Of a DNA stretch of 64,000 nt, positions 47,715-58,816 are shown piece by piece. The position numbers and the translations under genes were made by a program. Numbering within the stretch: the first letter of the stretch is position 1; every line of letters starts with the position of its first letter. The stretch is from Blepharisma japonicum (lineage: Eukaryota; Ciliophora; Heterotrichea; Heterotrichida; Blepharismidae). The notes beneath the pieces are model-generated. The model searched no databases. It was not told where the DNA came from and worked only from the letters and a program-made list of their open reading frames with translations. Location: assembly GCA_949751835.1 (NCBI GenBank), contig CATKHK010000042.1, positions 62,001-126,000 of the forward strand. The letters run 5' to 3'.

Positions 47715-48034
47715 TTTAAAATATTGACTAAAGGAAATTAAGATAATAACTATTAAGAAAATTTCAGAAGTAAGGTCAGTAAAGCTAGAATTAATAATAA
47801 GAAGGTCCAATCCGTAAATTTGAATAAGTAAAATAATAGACGCACCAAGTCATAAATGCTTGAATTAATGCCTGAAAATAAATTTCGGAAAAGATTAATC
47901 TTCTATACAAGTATCATATGCTAATTTTCTGATTATTTGGATTTCGAGTGCAAAACATATTTTATATAAATGCTTAAGTCTAATTTTATATCGCATGACG
48001 ATGATAGGTAAGCTCCCATTTTAATTAGATAAAT
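47715..48034. other. Intergenic, divergent promoters
   Basis: 320 AT-rich bases between the POC5-like gene and CLPTM1; nothing recognised. Confidence 0.4.
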
Positions 48035-49666
48035 ATGCAGCCAGGGAATCAGCCAGCTCAGCAAGCTCCGCAAGAAGGTAATCAAGCAGGAGGGAGAGGA
48101 ATTTTGTCTACAATCTTAAATTTTGTGATACTTTACTTTGTTTTTTCTAAATTAGCAGAGATGTTTTTTACTTCATCATCAACATCAAAATCATCTTCCT
48201 CTTTGCCTAGACCTCCAAAAATATCATATCCAAATGTACTTCAAGATGGGGACAAAATAGATTTTAAGATATTTTTTTCTTCTGATGAGCCTGGCTCTAA
48301 TCCAGAGTTGATTTGGGAACAATATGGGCTGACATATGATTTCGCACCAGAAAACCATAGAGAACTTGAGGTATCAATCCCATTAACAACTTATCTACAA
48401 ACTAATGGCACAGCAAGTTTAAATGCAGAGTTTATTTTACATACATCAAGATTCCAAAATCCTATTTTATATTCTGCTAAGAAAAAATTAACAAAATATG
48501 TGACTTTTGCCAAAGAAACAACAGTAAATTTGATGAGCGGAGAACCAGTTGTGAAAAGTGATGAAGATGATAAAAAAGCTATGCACTTTATCCCAGAAAT
48601 AGAAATTCATGCTGTTCATGATGTCAACATTTATTCTGATTTTCCACCCCAAATAGCGGACGTAATCCAAATTTACCAAAACACCCATTACTATCCAATT
48701 ATTCTACTTTCTGATTTTTGGGTTCTTAAAGAAAAATTGATCCCTCTAAACTCAACACTTTCTGAAGTAAAATTAAAACTTACATATGACTCCTACTGGG
48801 TTTACAAATATTTCATGATGAAGCAATTTGAGCTTAGCCAAACAATTGGAAGTACTTATGGCCTTCAGAGCGAGCATGAATATGATCTAATGAAGCGCAT
48901 GTTTCTAGAAACCAATCCATACTTCCTTGGCCTCACCTTAATTGTGTCATTTGTACACATGATTTTTGAGTTCATGGCATTTAAAAGTGAAATTGAGTTT
49001 TGGAAAGGTCGCCAAAACTTAAAAGGGTTATCTACCAATATGCTGCTCTATAATTTCGTCTCAAGTATTATCATTTTACTGTATCTTTTAGATACTGGAG
49101 AAACCTCATGGGCTGTTTGGCTCCCTATGACAGTTGGGATTGTTATTGAGTTATGGAAGCTTACAAAAGGATTTGATATTTCTATTAAAAATACTTTTCC
49201 TTTTCTGTCAGTAAAAGGAAAAGAAGCACACAAAGAAGGTGGAACTGATCTGCTTGATAATGTTGCTACAAAATATTTGTCATATATTTTGATGCCTTTA
49301 ATACTGATATTTAGTATTTATTCATTGTATGCTTATGAATATAAAAGTTGGTATTCTTGGTTTATAGGGACTTTGGCAACTTTTATATATACAGCTGGAT
49401 TTATTATGATGACACCTCAGCTTTATATTAATTATAAGCTGCAATCAGTTGCTCATATGCCTTGGAAAGTTCTTACTTATAAGGCACTGAATACGTTTAT
49501 TGATGATATGTTTGCGTTTATAATAGCTATGCCAATAATGCACAGATTAGCTTGCTTTAGAGATGATATTATATTTGTGGTTTACTTATATCAAAAATGG
49601 AGCTATAGAGTTGATCCAAACAGACATTATTTGGATGATTTACCAGAAAAAGATAAAACAGATTAA
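48035..49666 (+). CDS. CLPTM1-family multi-pass membrane protein
   Basis: 543 aa. After a Gln-rich start and a first helix (ILSTILNFVILYFVFSKLAEMF) comes the large lumenal CLPTM1 domain (residues about 65-265: FFSSDEPG, YYPIILLSDFWVLKEKLIPLN). Then the hallmark NPYFLGLTLIVSFVHMIFEFMAFKSEI, FWKGRQNLKGLS and a C-terminal set of helices ending near CFRDDIIFVVYLYQKW with YRVDPNR. CLPTM1 proteins act as ER lipid scramblases and affect receptor assembly in animals. Size and order match human CLPTM1/CLPTM1L. No TGA or intron needed. Confidence 0.93.
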   Translation: MQPGNQPAQQAPQEGNQAGGRGILSTILNFVILYFVFSKLAEMFFTSSSTSKSSSSLPRPPKISYPNVLQDGDKIDFKIFFSSDEPGSNPELIWEQYGLTYDFAPENHRELEVSIPLTTYLQTNGTASLNAEFILHTSRFQNPILYSAKKKLTKYVTFAKETTVNLMSGEPVVKSDEDDKKAMHFIPEIEIHAVHDVNIYSDFPPQIADVIQIYQNTHYYPIILLSDFWVLKEKLIPLNSTLSEVKLKLTYDSYWVYKYFMMKQFELSQTIGSTYGLQSEHEYDLMKRMFLETNPYFLGLTLIVSFVHMIFEFMAFKSEIEFWKGRQNLKGLSTNMLLYNFVSSIIILLYLLDTGETSWAVWLPMTVGIVIELWKLTKGFDISIKNTFPFLSVKGKEAHKEGGTDLLDNVATKYLSYILMPLILIFSIYSLYAYEYKSWYSWFIGTLATFIYTAGFIMMTPQLYINYKLQSVAHMPWKVLTYKALNTFIDDMFAFIIAMPIMHRLACFRDDIIFVVYLYQKWSYRVDPNRHYLDDLPEKDKTD

Positions 49667-50023
49667 CATACTAATTTATAGTCTTTATTAATGAGATTGC
49701 ATAATTTCTTTTCATATAATTATTTTAAATGAGATTATTTTAAGTTATCAAAAACTCTTTATTTTGGTAAAATTCTTAAGTATTCATTTTGATCAATATA
49801 ATGACGTTCCTAAAAAGGTCATAAAATTCAGTAATAATTTCCAATTTTTTTTTTAAAGTTTCATATTGCTTCTCTTCATTATTTTGTGAAAAGGAGCTTA
49901 TCATTGCTGATTAACCCCGCTAGTTGGGCTTCTTCAATTACTATTATATTTAAGAATCACCTTATTCTGTGTAGTATTTTGAGCATAAAAGGCTTAAATT
50001 TAAAATAATTATATCATCAAATA
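49667..50023. other. Intergenic between tandem genes
   Basis: 357 AT-rich bases, nothing recognised. Confidence 0.4.
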
Positions 50024-53000
50024 ATGGAGCAATTCACCCGAAGCTCTACCAGAAAAAATACAAGAAGAAAATCAGAATTTTTTTGCGGGGCTCGATCAAC
50101 CACTCTTTACACTCCTCGGCATGTTTCAATAAAGGAAGAAGAAAATTGAATGTCTACGAGTTTATTTGAAAAGCTATCGCAAATAATTGATCCAGAAAAA
50201 GCCTCAATTGAAAGCCTTCAAGACACATTTGTAAGTTTAATTAAATCCTTCACTCATTCTAATTGAGTTGAATTGCTATTACTCGAAGATAATGCACTTC
50301 GGGTATGCGGAAGAAAACAATCAATACAAACATTAATAATTGATGAAACAACATCTTTACCAGGACTGACTGCATCCAAGCAAGAGCCGATACTTATAAC
50401 CAATTCACACACATCAGTATTTTATGCACAGTTTTCTGTTAAACTGTCTGCTTATTCAACACTTACAAAAACAGCTACCAAGCCAACGTCGATTGCGTGC
50501 ATTCCATTATTTGTAATTCATATTTAGGATCTTGATCAGAAACTATTTGGCGTGGTGCAGCTTTTCAACAAGCAGGAAAGAACAAACTCTGCTAATATGT
50601 TTACAAACGAGGATGTTAATGCTGTTCAAAATATTGGAAAATTCTTTGGCGAAATTTTGCATTCTAGGAATAGATATTTTGATGTGAAATTCGATTATTC
50701 GCAAAGCACCAGTTTTTTATCAGACCAAATCGATCTTTTCAAAACTGTGAATCACATTACTAGAAGAAAAAGAATATCTACTGAAATTCAATATATATTA
50801 GAAACAAATCCTACAGTAAACTGCAGCATAATAAAGATCACAAGTGATATCATGGACAGCGCATCTACAGTTCTTCTGCTAAACAATAATGGAAGCCTTC
50901 AGACTTTTATATCTGCAGGTGAAAAGTTAGATTTAGAATCAGTCGAAAAATTCTCCGAATATCGAGTAATCTCTTATAATCAAATCATAAACATTCGTGA
51001 TTTACAAAGTGAGCCACTCTGCTCCAAAAAGATTTCCTCCTTATATAAAAACTGCTTAATTTGTCCAATAAAAACTCCTCAAAATGAAAAAATTGGTGCT
51101 TTATTTTTCTTCAGAGAAATTCAAGAATTCAAAAAAATAGACGAGCTTCTTGGTGAAGAAATGTGCAAGATGCTTGGCAATATTCCAATCAATAACTTCA
51201 TTGATAAAACCAAATTCATTGAACACTCAAGGGCATCTGAAGAAGTTAAAGGACTCATTAATAGTTTCTATCATTATACCTTGAAAAAATCTGGGAAATT
51301 ATTTGATTATGGAGAAATGATAAGAGAAATCAAGCGAAAAATCAGCAAAACAATACAAGTGGATTCGTGTAGTGTTTACATGGCAGATCAGCACGAAAAA
51401 AGCTTATGAACTACTTCTGAGTCTGATATAACTGTGGTGCCCAGGTCTCAAGAAACTTTATTATGAACTGTCTATGATTTAAGAAGTACTGTGCATCTTC
51501 CAAATGAAGAATTTGATGATCTAGGAGATATTGATATTTATAAGGACAAGGATGTCTTGTGTACTGCAATTCTTGGAGAAAATTTAAAAGATCCGGTTAC
51601 AGGAGTGATTCTTATTACAAGAGAATCTCCGCCATTTTCCAAAGATGAGATTTGGATGCTTGAAAAATTCACTATGGGCTTAGGCCGAATTTTTGATTCT
51701 TTATTTATGCAATTTCTGCCTGACTGGCCATATATAGTTACTGAGCCAAAATCTGCTGATATTTTAATGAAAAGTCCTCCTACCTTTTTTGAGGAATCAA
51801 AATTAAAAATCAGAGGAAATCTTCATCGCTCAGGATCCATTCCGCTATCGAGGGGAAGGTTGGAATCTTTTGATGCATTAGAGCTTAGATTAAAAAATAG
51901 CAAAAAAGATAGATTTGTCAAAAATATCACAACGGTTATTAGTATGCCATTTGAGAAATTAGAAGGGCTAAAAAACAGCCTTTTATCAATACAATATTCA
52001 GAAGAGCCTCTTAAGGACTTTACAGAAAGGCTTTCGCAAATTGTTAATTGTAAAAAGTCATCGCTTTATTTGTATGATAATTTTAGAAATCAAATATTAG
52101 ATTTTTACAGAAAAATCCCTTTAACCCCAAAAGGACTTGCTAAAAAATGCATTGATGATCGCAACACAATTTATATCTCTTCCAAAGCTTTTTTAAACAT
52201 TGATTTTTCTCTTGATATTGATGCTTTTCACAGCAATTCTCCTGTAGACTCAATTTTACTAGTTCCAGTCATGCATATTTCTGGGAATATTTTAGGGGTC
52301 ATCATTTTTGTCAATTTCGACCATGAATTATCAGAAGAAGAAATATCAAGCATAAAATCATTAGCTTTTATTTTATGGGAAATTTCTTTATGCACTGACA
52401 AAGATTCTAACAACTGAAAAAGTGTTGTTGAAGACTATAGGAAAATGACTATGTTTAAGCAGTGATATAAACAAATTTATTCAGTGTCTAACAGCACTTT
52501 CCAAAAATTGGCGTTCTGTAAGGAAGTAGCTTTTAAGGTTGTAACACAAGAAAAATTTGAAAATCTGCTGCAAACCGCTTTTGATGTGATTAACGCAGTA
52601 ACTAATGCAGAGAAATGTACGATTATTTTTAAAGACTATGATGGCTATTTTGAGTTCTCAAAAGAGCAGAGTTTTGTACCGACTCAATATACAGACCAAG
52701 AAATTTCTTTTTATAACAAAATCTTCAAAGATGGGATTACAGTGACTTCACAGCCAAATTCGAATTCTTATTCAATTATTTATGTCCCAATACTTTTCAA
52801 CGCTGAATGTATAGCAATGCTGAGAGTTATCAATAAAAAAGACGCAACATTAAGATCATATATAGATTTTACCTCACAAGATGAACAATTTTTATTAGAA
52901 TTTGTAAAATCATTAGCAAATCCTTTAAAAGATAGCTCAACACCTTCAAATGAGTCTTTAAAACAGTTAACACAAGCTATTTGCCAAGCTGCAGCTAACT

Positions 53001-55114
53001 ATAAAAATAACTCAACTTTGATTACCATTAGGACAGCTGCTCAGCATTTATTCGACTGTGAGCTATCTGTAATTTATTCTCTTAAAGGATCTAAATTAAC
53101 AATAAGACCTCAAGGATTAGAGCATGAAGCCCCTGAAGGGCATTCACTAGAAATCGGTCAAGGAATTGCTGGATTTGTAGCTTTAAATCGAAAGACCGAA
53201 ATAATTGAGTCTGTATATTCTGATAAGCGGTTTGACCCCAAAATTGACAAGCTTTCAGGGTATAAAACTTCTAATATGATGTGCATGCCATTAATTGACT
53301 CATATGGAAAAGTCATTGGCGTTCTCCAACTGATAAACAAGCGAAATGGATTTTTTACAGAAAAAGAAATCCCTGCATTAGAAGATTTTGCAGAAATTAT
53401 GATTGCTTTTATACAGAATGGGGAACTTATAAGGAGAATAATTGAAGAAAAATCCACTTTATTAGAAATATCAAATTCTATAGCTGATTATATATTAGTG
53501 ATAAATAATGAAGAAAAGCTTTATTATACTAATAAGCCAATTGAGCCTATTTTTGGCATTTCTGAAGGAGAAGTTGCTAAATTATCATACTTCGCTTGGC
53601 TGCATGGGAATAGGCAGCTGATAGAGGATATTGAGACTGTTATGCATAATCCTGAACAAAAAATAAGAAAAACATCACAAAAAATAAAAAAATCATGCAG
53701 AAAAATTTCATCGTTCCAAACCGAAAATGAAGGGAAAAACGCAAATAAAACTTTTAATTATAGAATTATGCAGCTGCAAAGCTCTAACACAGACTATTTG
53801 ACTGGAGTTGTTGTTATATTAGAAGATGCAAGTGCTTTGGAAGCGCTTCAGTCTGAGTTCAAGGAAGTTCAAAATCATTTACGGTCTATGGCTGTCCCGT
53901 TTAATACTGAAACTCAGCTTCAAGTTTGTATTAGTGAGCTGAATTTTATTTCTTCCAATGTAGGGAATGAGCATATCAGTGAGCAAATCCAAGAAATTAT
54001 AGGAAGACTAAAAGCAGGTGGGCTTACTAAGCCAAAGGCTCTGAATTTAAATGATAAACTACGCTCGATTCTGAATATGACGACAGCTGATCAGTTTGAA
54101 AAAGAAAACTCCCCACTTCATGAATTTACCTTTACTATGCCGACTCAAGACAAAATAGTGCCTTTAGAAGTCCTTCGCAATTGAAATCTAAACGCTTTTC
54201 AAGTAGATAACGAATTTAATTGGATTTATACCATGTTTCATGATTTCAGTTTATTAGCTACTTTTAAGATTGAAGAAAGTACTCTTTTTAACTTTATTTC
54301 TAGTCTCAAAGATATTTGTGAACAAAGGAAAAACCCTTTCCATAATTTTTATCACTGTTTTAATGTCATGCATGCTACCTATATGCTGCTTTCTATAACT
54401 CCTGCTGGAGGTTATTTTGAAATAAACGATATCCTTGCTTTGTTAGTTGCAGGAATTTGCCATGATTTAGACCACACAGGGAGAACAAATATGTATGAAG
54501 TAAATTCCAGGTCAGAATTTTCTATATTATACCATGATAAAAGTGTATTGGAGCAGCATCATGCAGCTGTTGCATTCCAAACGCTTCAAGATGATAAGAA
54601 AAATATACTAAAAGCAATATCAAGAGAAAATTATATGAATATCAGAAAAATGATAATTACTGCAATATTAGGGACTGATATGTCAAAACACATTTCTATG
54701 ATTTCAAATATGACTGCAAGATTTAATGATTTATTAATAAACCCTATAGGAAAAGTAGCGAAGGACAAAGAAAAGCTAGGGCAATTAATTTTGCATTGTG
54801 CTGATTTAGCTCATCCTACCAAACCATTTAGGATTTATGAAATGTGATCAATGCTGGTTTGTCAAGAATTTTCTGACCAATTTGCTGATGAAGAACGAAA
54901 TGGCCTGCCTGCAAGTGTTTTTATGAAAGATCTTGACAAGCCTCAAGTTTACTATTCTAATGAGATTGGCTTTTTGAATTATGTTGTGGTGCCTGTTTGG
55001 AAGTGCTTGAATTTGCTAGTTCAGCCTAGTATTGATTTTGTGCTTGAAGGTTTAGAAAATAATATAGTTACTATGAAGCAGAAGCTTGAAGATTGGAAGG
55101 AGGCTGAAAGTTAA
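50024..55114 (+). CDS. Second giant GAF/PAS phosphodiesterase
   Basis: 1691 aa from exons 50024-50512 and 50528-55114, with many TGA=Trp codons (SNWVELL, SLWTTSE, NNWKSVV, RNWNLNA, EMWSMLV). Same order as the 12192-17309 gene: about six GAF-like units, the last with GIAGFVA, NMMCMPLID and an NK..FFTEKE motif; then PAS (NEEKLYYTNKPIEPIFG) and a PDE domain with HNFYHCFNVMHA, CHDLDHTGRTN, HHAAVAF and HCADLAHPTK. The invariant Gln is again Glu (residue 1642, codon 54962-54964; SNEIGF). The N-terminus differs (MEQFTRSSTRKNTRRKS). A diverged paralog, intact throughout, lying about 33 kb away in the opposite orientation. Confidence 0.9.
50513..50527 (+). other. 15-nt intron, second GAF/PAS PDE gene
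   Basis: GTAATTCATATTTAG, phase 0, between CIPLF and DLDQKLFGVVQLF. The paralog reads straight through the same place (CIPLVVEEWKVIGVVQLF) without an intron. Confidence 0.93.
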
Positions 55115-55268
55115 ATAGTGCAAATGCTTTAAATACATATAATTGTAAATCGTTTCTAAATATAGTTTTAGCTTTTCTTTATTTATTTATATAAAAATAT
55201 TGCTAATGATTTCTTAAATCTTAGAGAAGCTGACATTTTCATTTTATTAATATTGGATTTTTTACCCA

Positions 55269-56300
55269 ATGCTTACTGGTGACTGTCGAAATGACCTTAA
55301 AGCTGTTGCAGGACTTTCCAAAGGGTTACCTCCACAAGCAATTTACCTTGCGGGGGTAGCTCACAATAAAACAAACCTTTCTCTAACTGAAATTTTCAAT
55401 TTTCTTAGAATCCTATACCAAAAATCAGAAACGCACGAAGTCTCTTTAGAATTACGCGAGAGAATAGAAGAAAATTTATATATAGGAGAAGTCGAAACTG
55501 CGATGAAAATTTTTAACAGCTTCCTTACGTCAGATATTCCTTTTCCCAAAAGAAAAAATCAAGAAACTAAGCGAAGCGTACAAGAAGAAGCTGAAGCTCA
55601 ATATAAAAGTGTAGAAAAAGAAGCTTTAGACCTTCTTGATATGATGAGAGCACTTGATTCAGTGCCTGAAACTGATTTAATAAGAAATCATTCTGCTTTA
55701 GAGTGCTCTTTATGTACAAATGATATGTCATACAACGAATGCTCAGTTTTGGAAAACTGTCCACATATGTTTCATAAATGCTGCATTCAAGATTATTTTC
55801 ACATGCAAGTATTAAATGGAATTACAGAGATTAAATGCCCAAACCATAGTTGTAAAATTGATATTAGCATGAATGATTTAACTATGCATTTATCAAAAGA
55901 AGACTTAGAGAAATACGAAGAAAACGGAGTAATGAAATTAATAGAAGGAGAGCTAATGACATGTCCAAATGGTCAATGCAAAGAAAAGTTCGAAAAGCCC
56001 AAAAACGAAGAAGAATTTATATGCCCATTCTGCCGACGAAAAATTTGTGGAGTCTGCAAAAGAATGCTTGATAGTTGCGTTTGTATAAGGACTGATCCAG
56101 GGAATAAACCAGCTATTAATGCTCCGCCAGCATATGTAAGTTTAAAATGCAAAAATTGCAATGCCATGAACAAGGTGGAAAATTTAAATCAAAATTACAA
56201 ATGTAGGTGTGGGCAAAGCTATTGCACAGCATGCATGAAGACAGAGCAAGAATGCCAATGTCATAATGTTAGAGGAAGGCGCCCTGGAGCAGTTATTTAA
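55269..56300 (+). CDS. RBR-like (RING-IBR-RING) protein lacking the RING2 catalytic cysteine
   Basis: 343 aa. A helical N-terminal half (about 1-140) precedes RING1 (CSLCTNDM, CPHMFHKCCIQDYF, CPNHSC), an IBR (CPNGQCKEKF, CPFCRRKICGVCKRM) and RING2 (CKNCNAMNKVENLNQNYKCRCGQSYCTAC). In active RBR ligases a catalytic Cys sits 10 residues after the second RING2 Cys (Parkin C431); here that site is Asn by direct alignment (around 56181-56190). Zinc ligands are otherwise present. It may bind ubiquitin-E2 without thioester transfer, or belong to a different double-RING group. Ends 10 bases from the convergent 56311 gene. Confidence 0.85.
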   Translation: MLTGDCRNDLKAVAGLSKGLPPQAIYLAGVAHNKTNLSLTEIFNFLRILYQKSETHEVSLELRERIEENLYIGEVETAMKIFNSFLTSDIPFPKRKNQETKRSVQEEAEAQYKSVEKEALDLLDMMRALDSVPETDLIRNHSALECSLCTNDMSYNECSVLENCPHMFHKCCIQDYFHMQVLNGITEIKCPNHSCKIDISMNDLTMHLSKEDLEKYEENGVMKLIEGELMTCPNGQCKEKFEKPKNEEEFICPFCRRKICGVCKRMLDSCVCIRTDPGNKPAINAPPAYVSLKCKNCNAMNKVENLNQNYKCRCGQSYCTACMKTEQECQCHNVRGRRPGAVI

Positions 56301-56310
56301 GAGATTTAGA

Positions 56311-57264
56311 TTAATTATTTATTAAACTGCACAGTTTTTTACGATCTTCTATTATTTTCTTGTATATTTTTGCTGTTTTAATTTCTATAGAACAGTTTCT
56401 TGCGATATCTTTTGCTTGGGCAGAATCAACAGAAGCTTCTGTCAAAAAAGAATTTTTTAGAACATTACTGTTATTGCAGCTACTTTGCTGAGATTTTATA
56501 GTTTTTTTGCAATTTCTCACCTTTTTGTAGCTACCTTTGCTATTTTTTGAGCAGTTTTCCTTATCTTTTCCTACTAAATCACATGCATTTCAATTATTTG
56601 ACTGATCGAAGCCATCATCATGAGGGTAATTTGGATCATATTTCGATGGTATCATCAAGCATACTGGCTGACTCTTATTTTTTGCTCTTGAATGTGAAGG
56701 ATTTTCTTTGGCTGATTGAGGAATTATTTTCTTTGCTTTTATTGAATCATCAAAATTGGAGTAAGAATTACTTGCGACATGATGTCCTCTAGCGGTTTTT
56801 TCATTTTTATTTATATTTGTACTAACAGAATTTGAAATAACTGATAAAGAGTTCGATCTTCTTCTTGCTGGGATAGTTAATATTAATTGTTCTGCGCTTA
56901 AAAATGCAGCTTGGTCTCTATTTTCTAGTATTTTCTTTGAATGCTTGTTAATTTTTGGTGAATAAGTAAAATGTGACATTCTTTCAGCAATCCATTGAGT
57001 TTTCTCTATTTCTTTTTTTTCTTTGGATTCCTTTCCTTTTCTCAATAATATATCTTCAATTCTTTCTTTGGTTTGGTGTATTATTTGTTTAGGAGATAAG
57101 CGAGTATTTGGCTTGCTGAATTGAAGCAAGGAGCCGTTATGGATTGATAAAGGATCTACATTAGATTTCTCAGGAGTTCGAGAAGATTTGGCTGAAATAA
57201 TTCTTTTTCTAGGTATAAATTGAAAAGCTTGGGCTAGGTTTTTGCAAAATAATGGATTATTCAT
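56311..57264 (-). CDS. Unrecognised 317-aa basic protein
   Basis: One frame joined by TGA=Trp near 56590 (SNNWNACD). Lys/Ser/Asn-rich with a short helix (QTKERIEDILLRKGKESKEKK), then WIAERMSHFTYSPKINKHSKKIL, whose F-x-P-x-IN-x-x-S pattern recurs in many cilia- and cytoskeleton-linked protist proteins of unknown function. No enzyme motif or membrane helix. Start at ATG 57264 (MNNPLFCKNLAQAF). Confidence 0.62.
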
Positions 57265-57457
57265 TTCAAATAATAACTTATAAACGTTATTTTTAAGTTT
57301 AGATTTAAATTTTTGATTGTGATTATATGCTAATTTTTGCAAATAAATACTAATATTGAAAATCCTGGGATAGTTTTTCACAATTATACAGATTGATGAA
57401 TTTTAATTCAAAAAATTAATAAATCCTTAATATCCCCTTGCTAAATTTATGGCTAAA

Positions 57458-58663
57458 TTACTTAGACTTCTTATGTTTTTTCTTTGATTTCTCACTACCA
57501 CTACTTTCATCTTCGCTTTCTGAGTCTGATCTACGCTTATCTATATAATTCTTACGTTTGTGTTTTTTCTTATGTGATCTCTCCTCTTCATCAGATTCCG
57601 AGCTTGATCTTGACCTAGATCTTTTTCTCTTCTTTTCGCTTTTCTTATGGCTTTTATGCTCTGATTGACGGTCTTCTTTGTGGTGGCTCTTCTTTTCTTC
57701 TTTCGATGGAGTTTTCAATGGTGTTTGCTGCTTTAATTCTTCTGACTTTGATGGTGAAGTAGATCCTGGCTCTTTTGCTGGACTTGTAGCAGGGGTTTTG
57801 CTGGCTTCTTTGTTTATTTTTTCCAGTTTATGCAGACCATTTTCATTCCAGTGATCTTTGTCAATTTTATCCATACCCCTTCATTCATTTACAATAATCT
57901 TTTTAAGCACACTTTCTTGTGTTCCAATATGTAATGGCTCTCTTTTTAATATTTTTAGCCTCTCTTCCATATATGCCCATAACCCTGTGCCTGGGGTTGG
58001 AGCTAAGTCTATTTTTTTCTTTTGTGGCTTTGGCTTGGATGGGCTTTCTGGTTTTTCTATTGGAGGCTTGTCTTCTTTGATTGTTATTTTTTTTGTTTGT
58101 TTGTTTCTTAAAGCTTTAGAAGCCTCACCAAAGAAAGAAGCCCCGAGGGAGAATATCTTTGCGATCTGAAGTTTTGTTACAGGCAGCTTAGAATTTTCCC
58201 CCATTTTATTTAAGGAATTTATATCTTTAAAAGAGTAAATCAAGATTTCAATATTTGTCTTGCAAAATACTTGATTAATGCTCTGATATACTTTATCTCA
58301 ATTCAGCTTATCAAGGCCACACCCAATTTTTGGCATGGCTAGTTTATTTATGCTCAATGCTGCACATTTATTGCAAAGGTCTGCAAGTGATCTCTCCAAG
58401 TTTGAATAAGTTGGCTTTTGGAAATATTTGTCCTTTGTGATTAAATAAAAAGCAAATCTATCGTTACCTATATTTAAAAATAGAGTTTTCCCGATTTCAG
58501 GGGATTGAGACTGAAGATCATCGATTCCTCGGAAACGATTTCTGAATTCTAATGCAATCCCTTTGCTCATTTCTAAGTCTTTTGAGATACAGTGAGCTAG
58601 TGAATAAGATTCTGGTGCATCAAACAAATTTCCTTTTAGAAAAGTGATATTGCTTGATGCCAT
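57458..58663 (-). CDS. TARG1/OARD1-type macrodomain fused to a lysine-rich C-terminal region
   Basis: 401 aa in one uninterrupted frame with TGA=Trp at 58295-58297 and about 57880. Residues 1-140 match the ADP-ribosyl-glutamate hydrolase TARG1: ITFLKGNLFDAPESYSLAHC, LITKDKYFQKPTYSNLE, MPKIGCGLDKLNW. The catalytic Lys (K77, human K84) and Asp (D118, human D125) are kept, as is the Trp after the Asp (from TGA). After the domain's final strand (IEILIYSF) the frame runs without a stop into KLQIAKIFSLGASFFGEASKAL, a Pro/Lys part and a long KKHK/RS tail (HKSHKKSEKKRKRSRS). It would remove ADP-ribose from chromatin or RNP proteins in the nucleus (inference). The region from the ATG at 58204 could be a separate gene only if an unseen boundary exists. 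Confidence 0.82.
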
Positions 58664-58816
58664 TTATTTTTATACCTATAAATGATTAATATTAAATATG
58701 TATGAATCCTTTCATTATCATCTTCATAGCTTTATTCTAATTATTTTTTTTTAATGCTAAAAACGATTAATTTGCTATTGTCTTATTTGTTTATAATTTA
58801 AAATTTAAATTTAAAA

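Noticed and set aside
57458-58204. Separate gene starting at ATG 58204 for the lysine-rich region
   Set aside because: No TAA or TAG separates it from the macrodomain frame and there is no room for a promoter; kept as one gene with the alternative noted.
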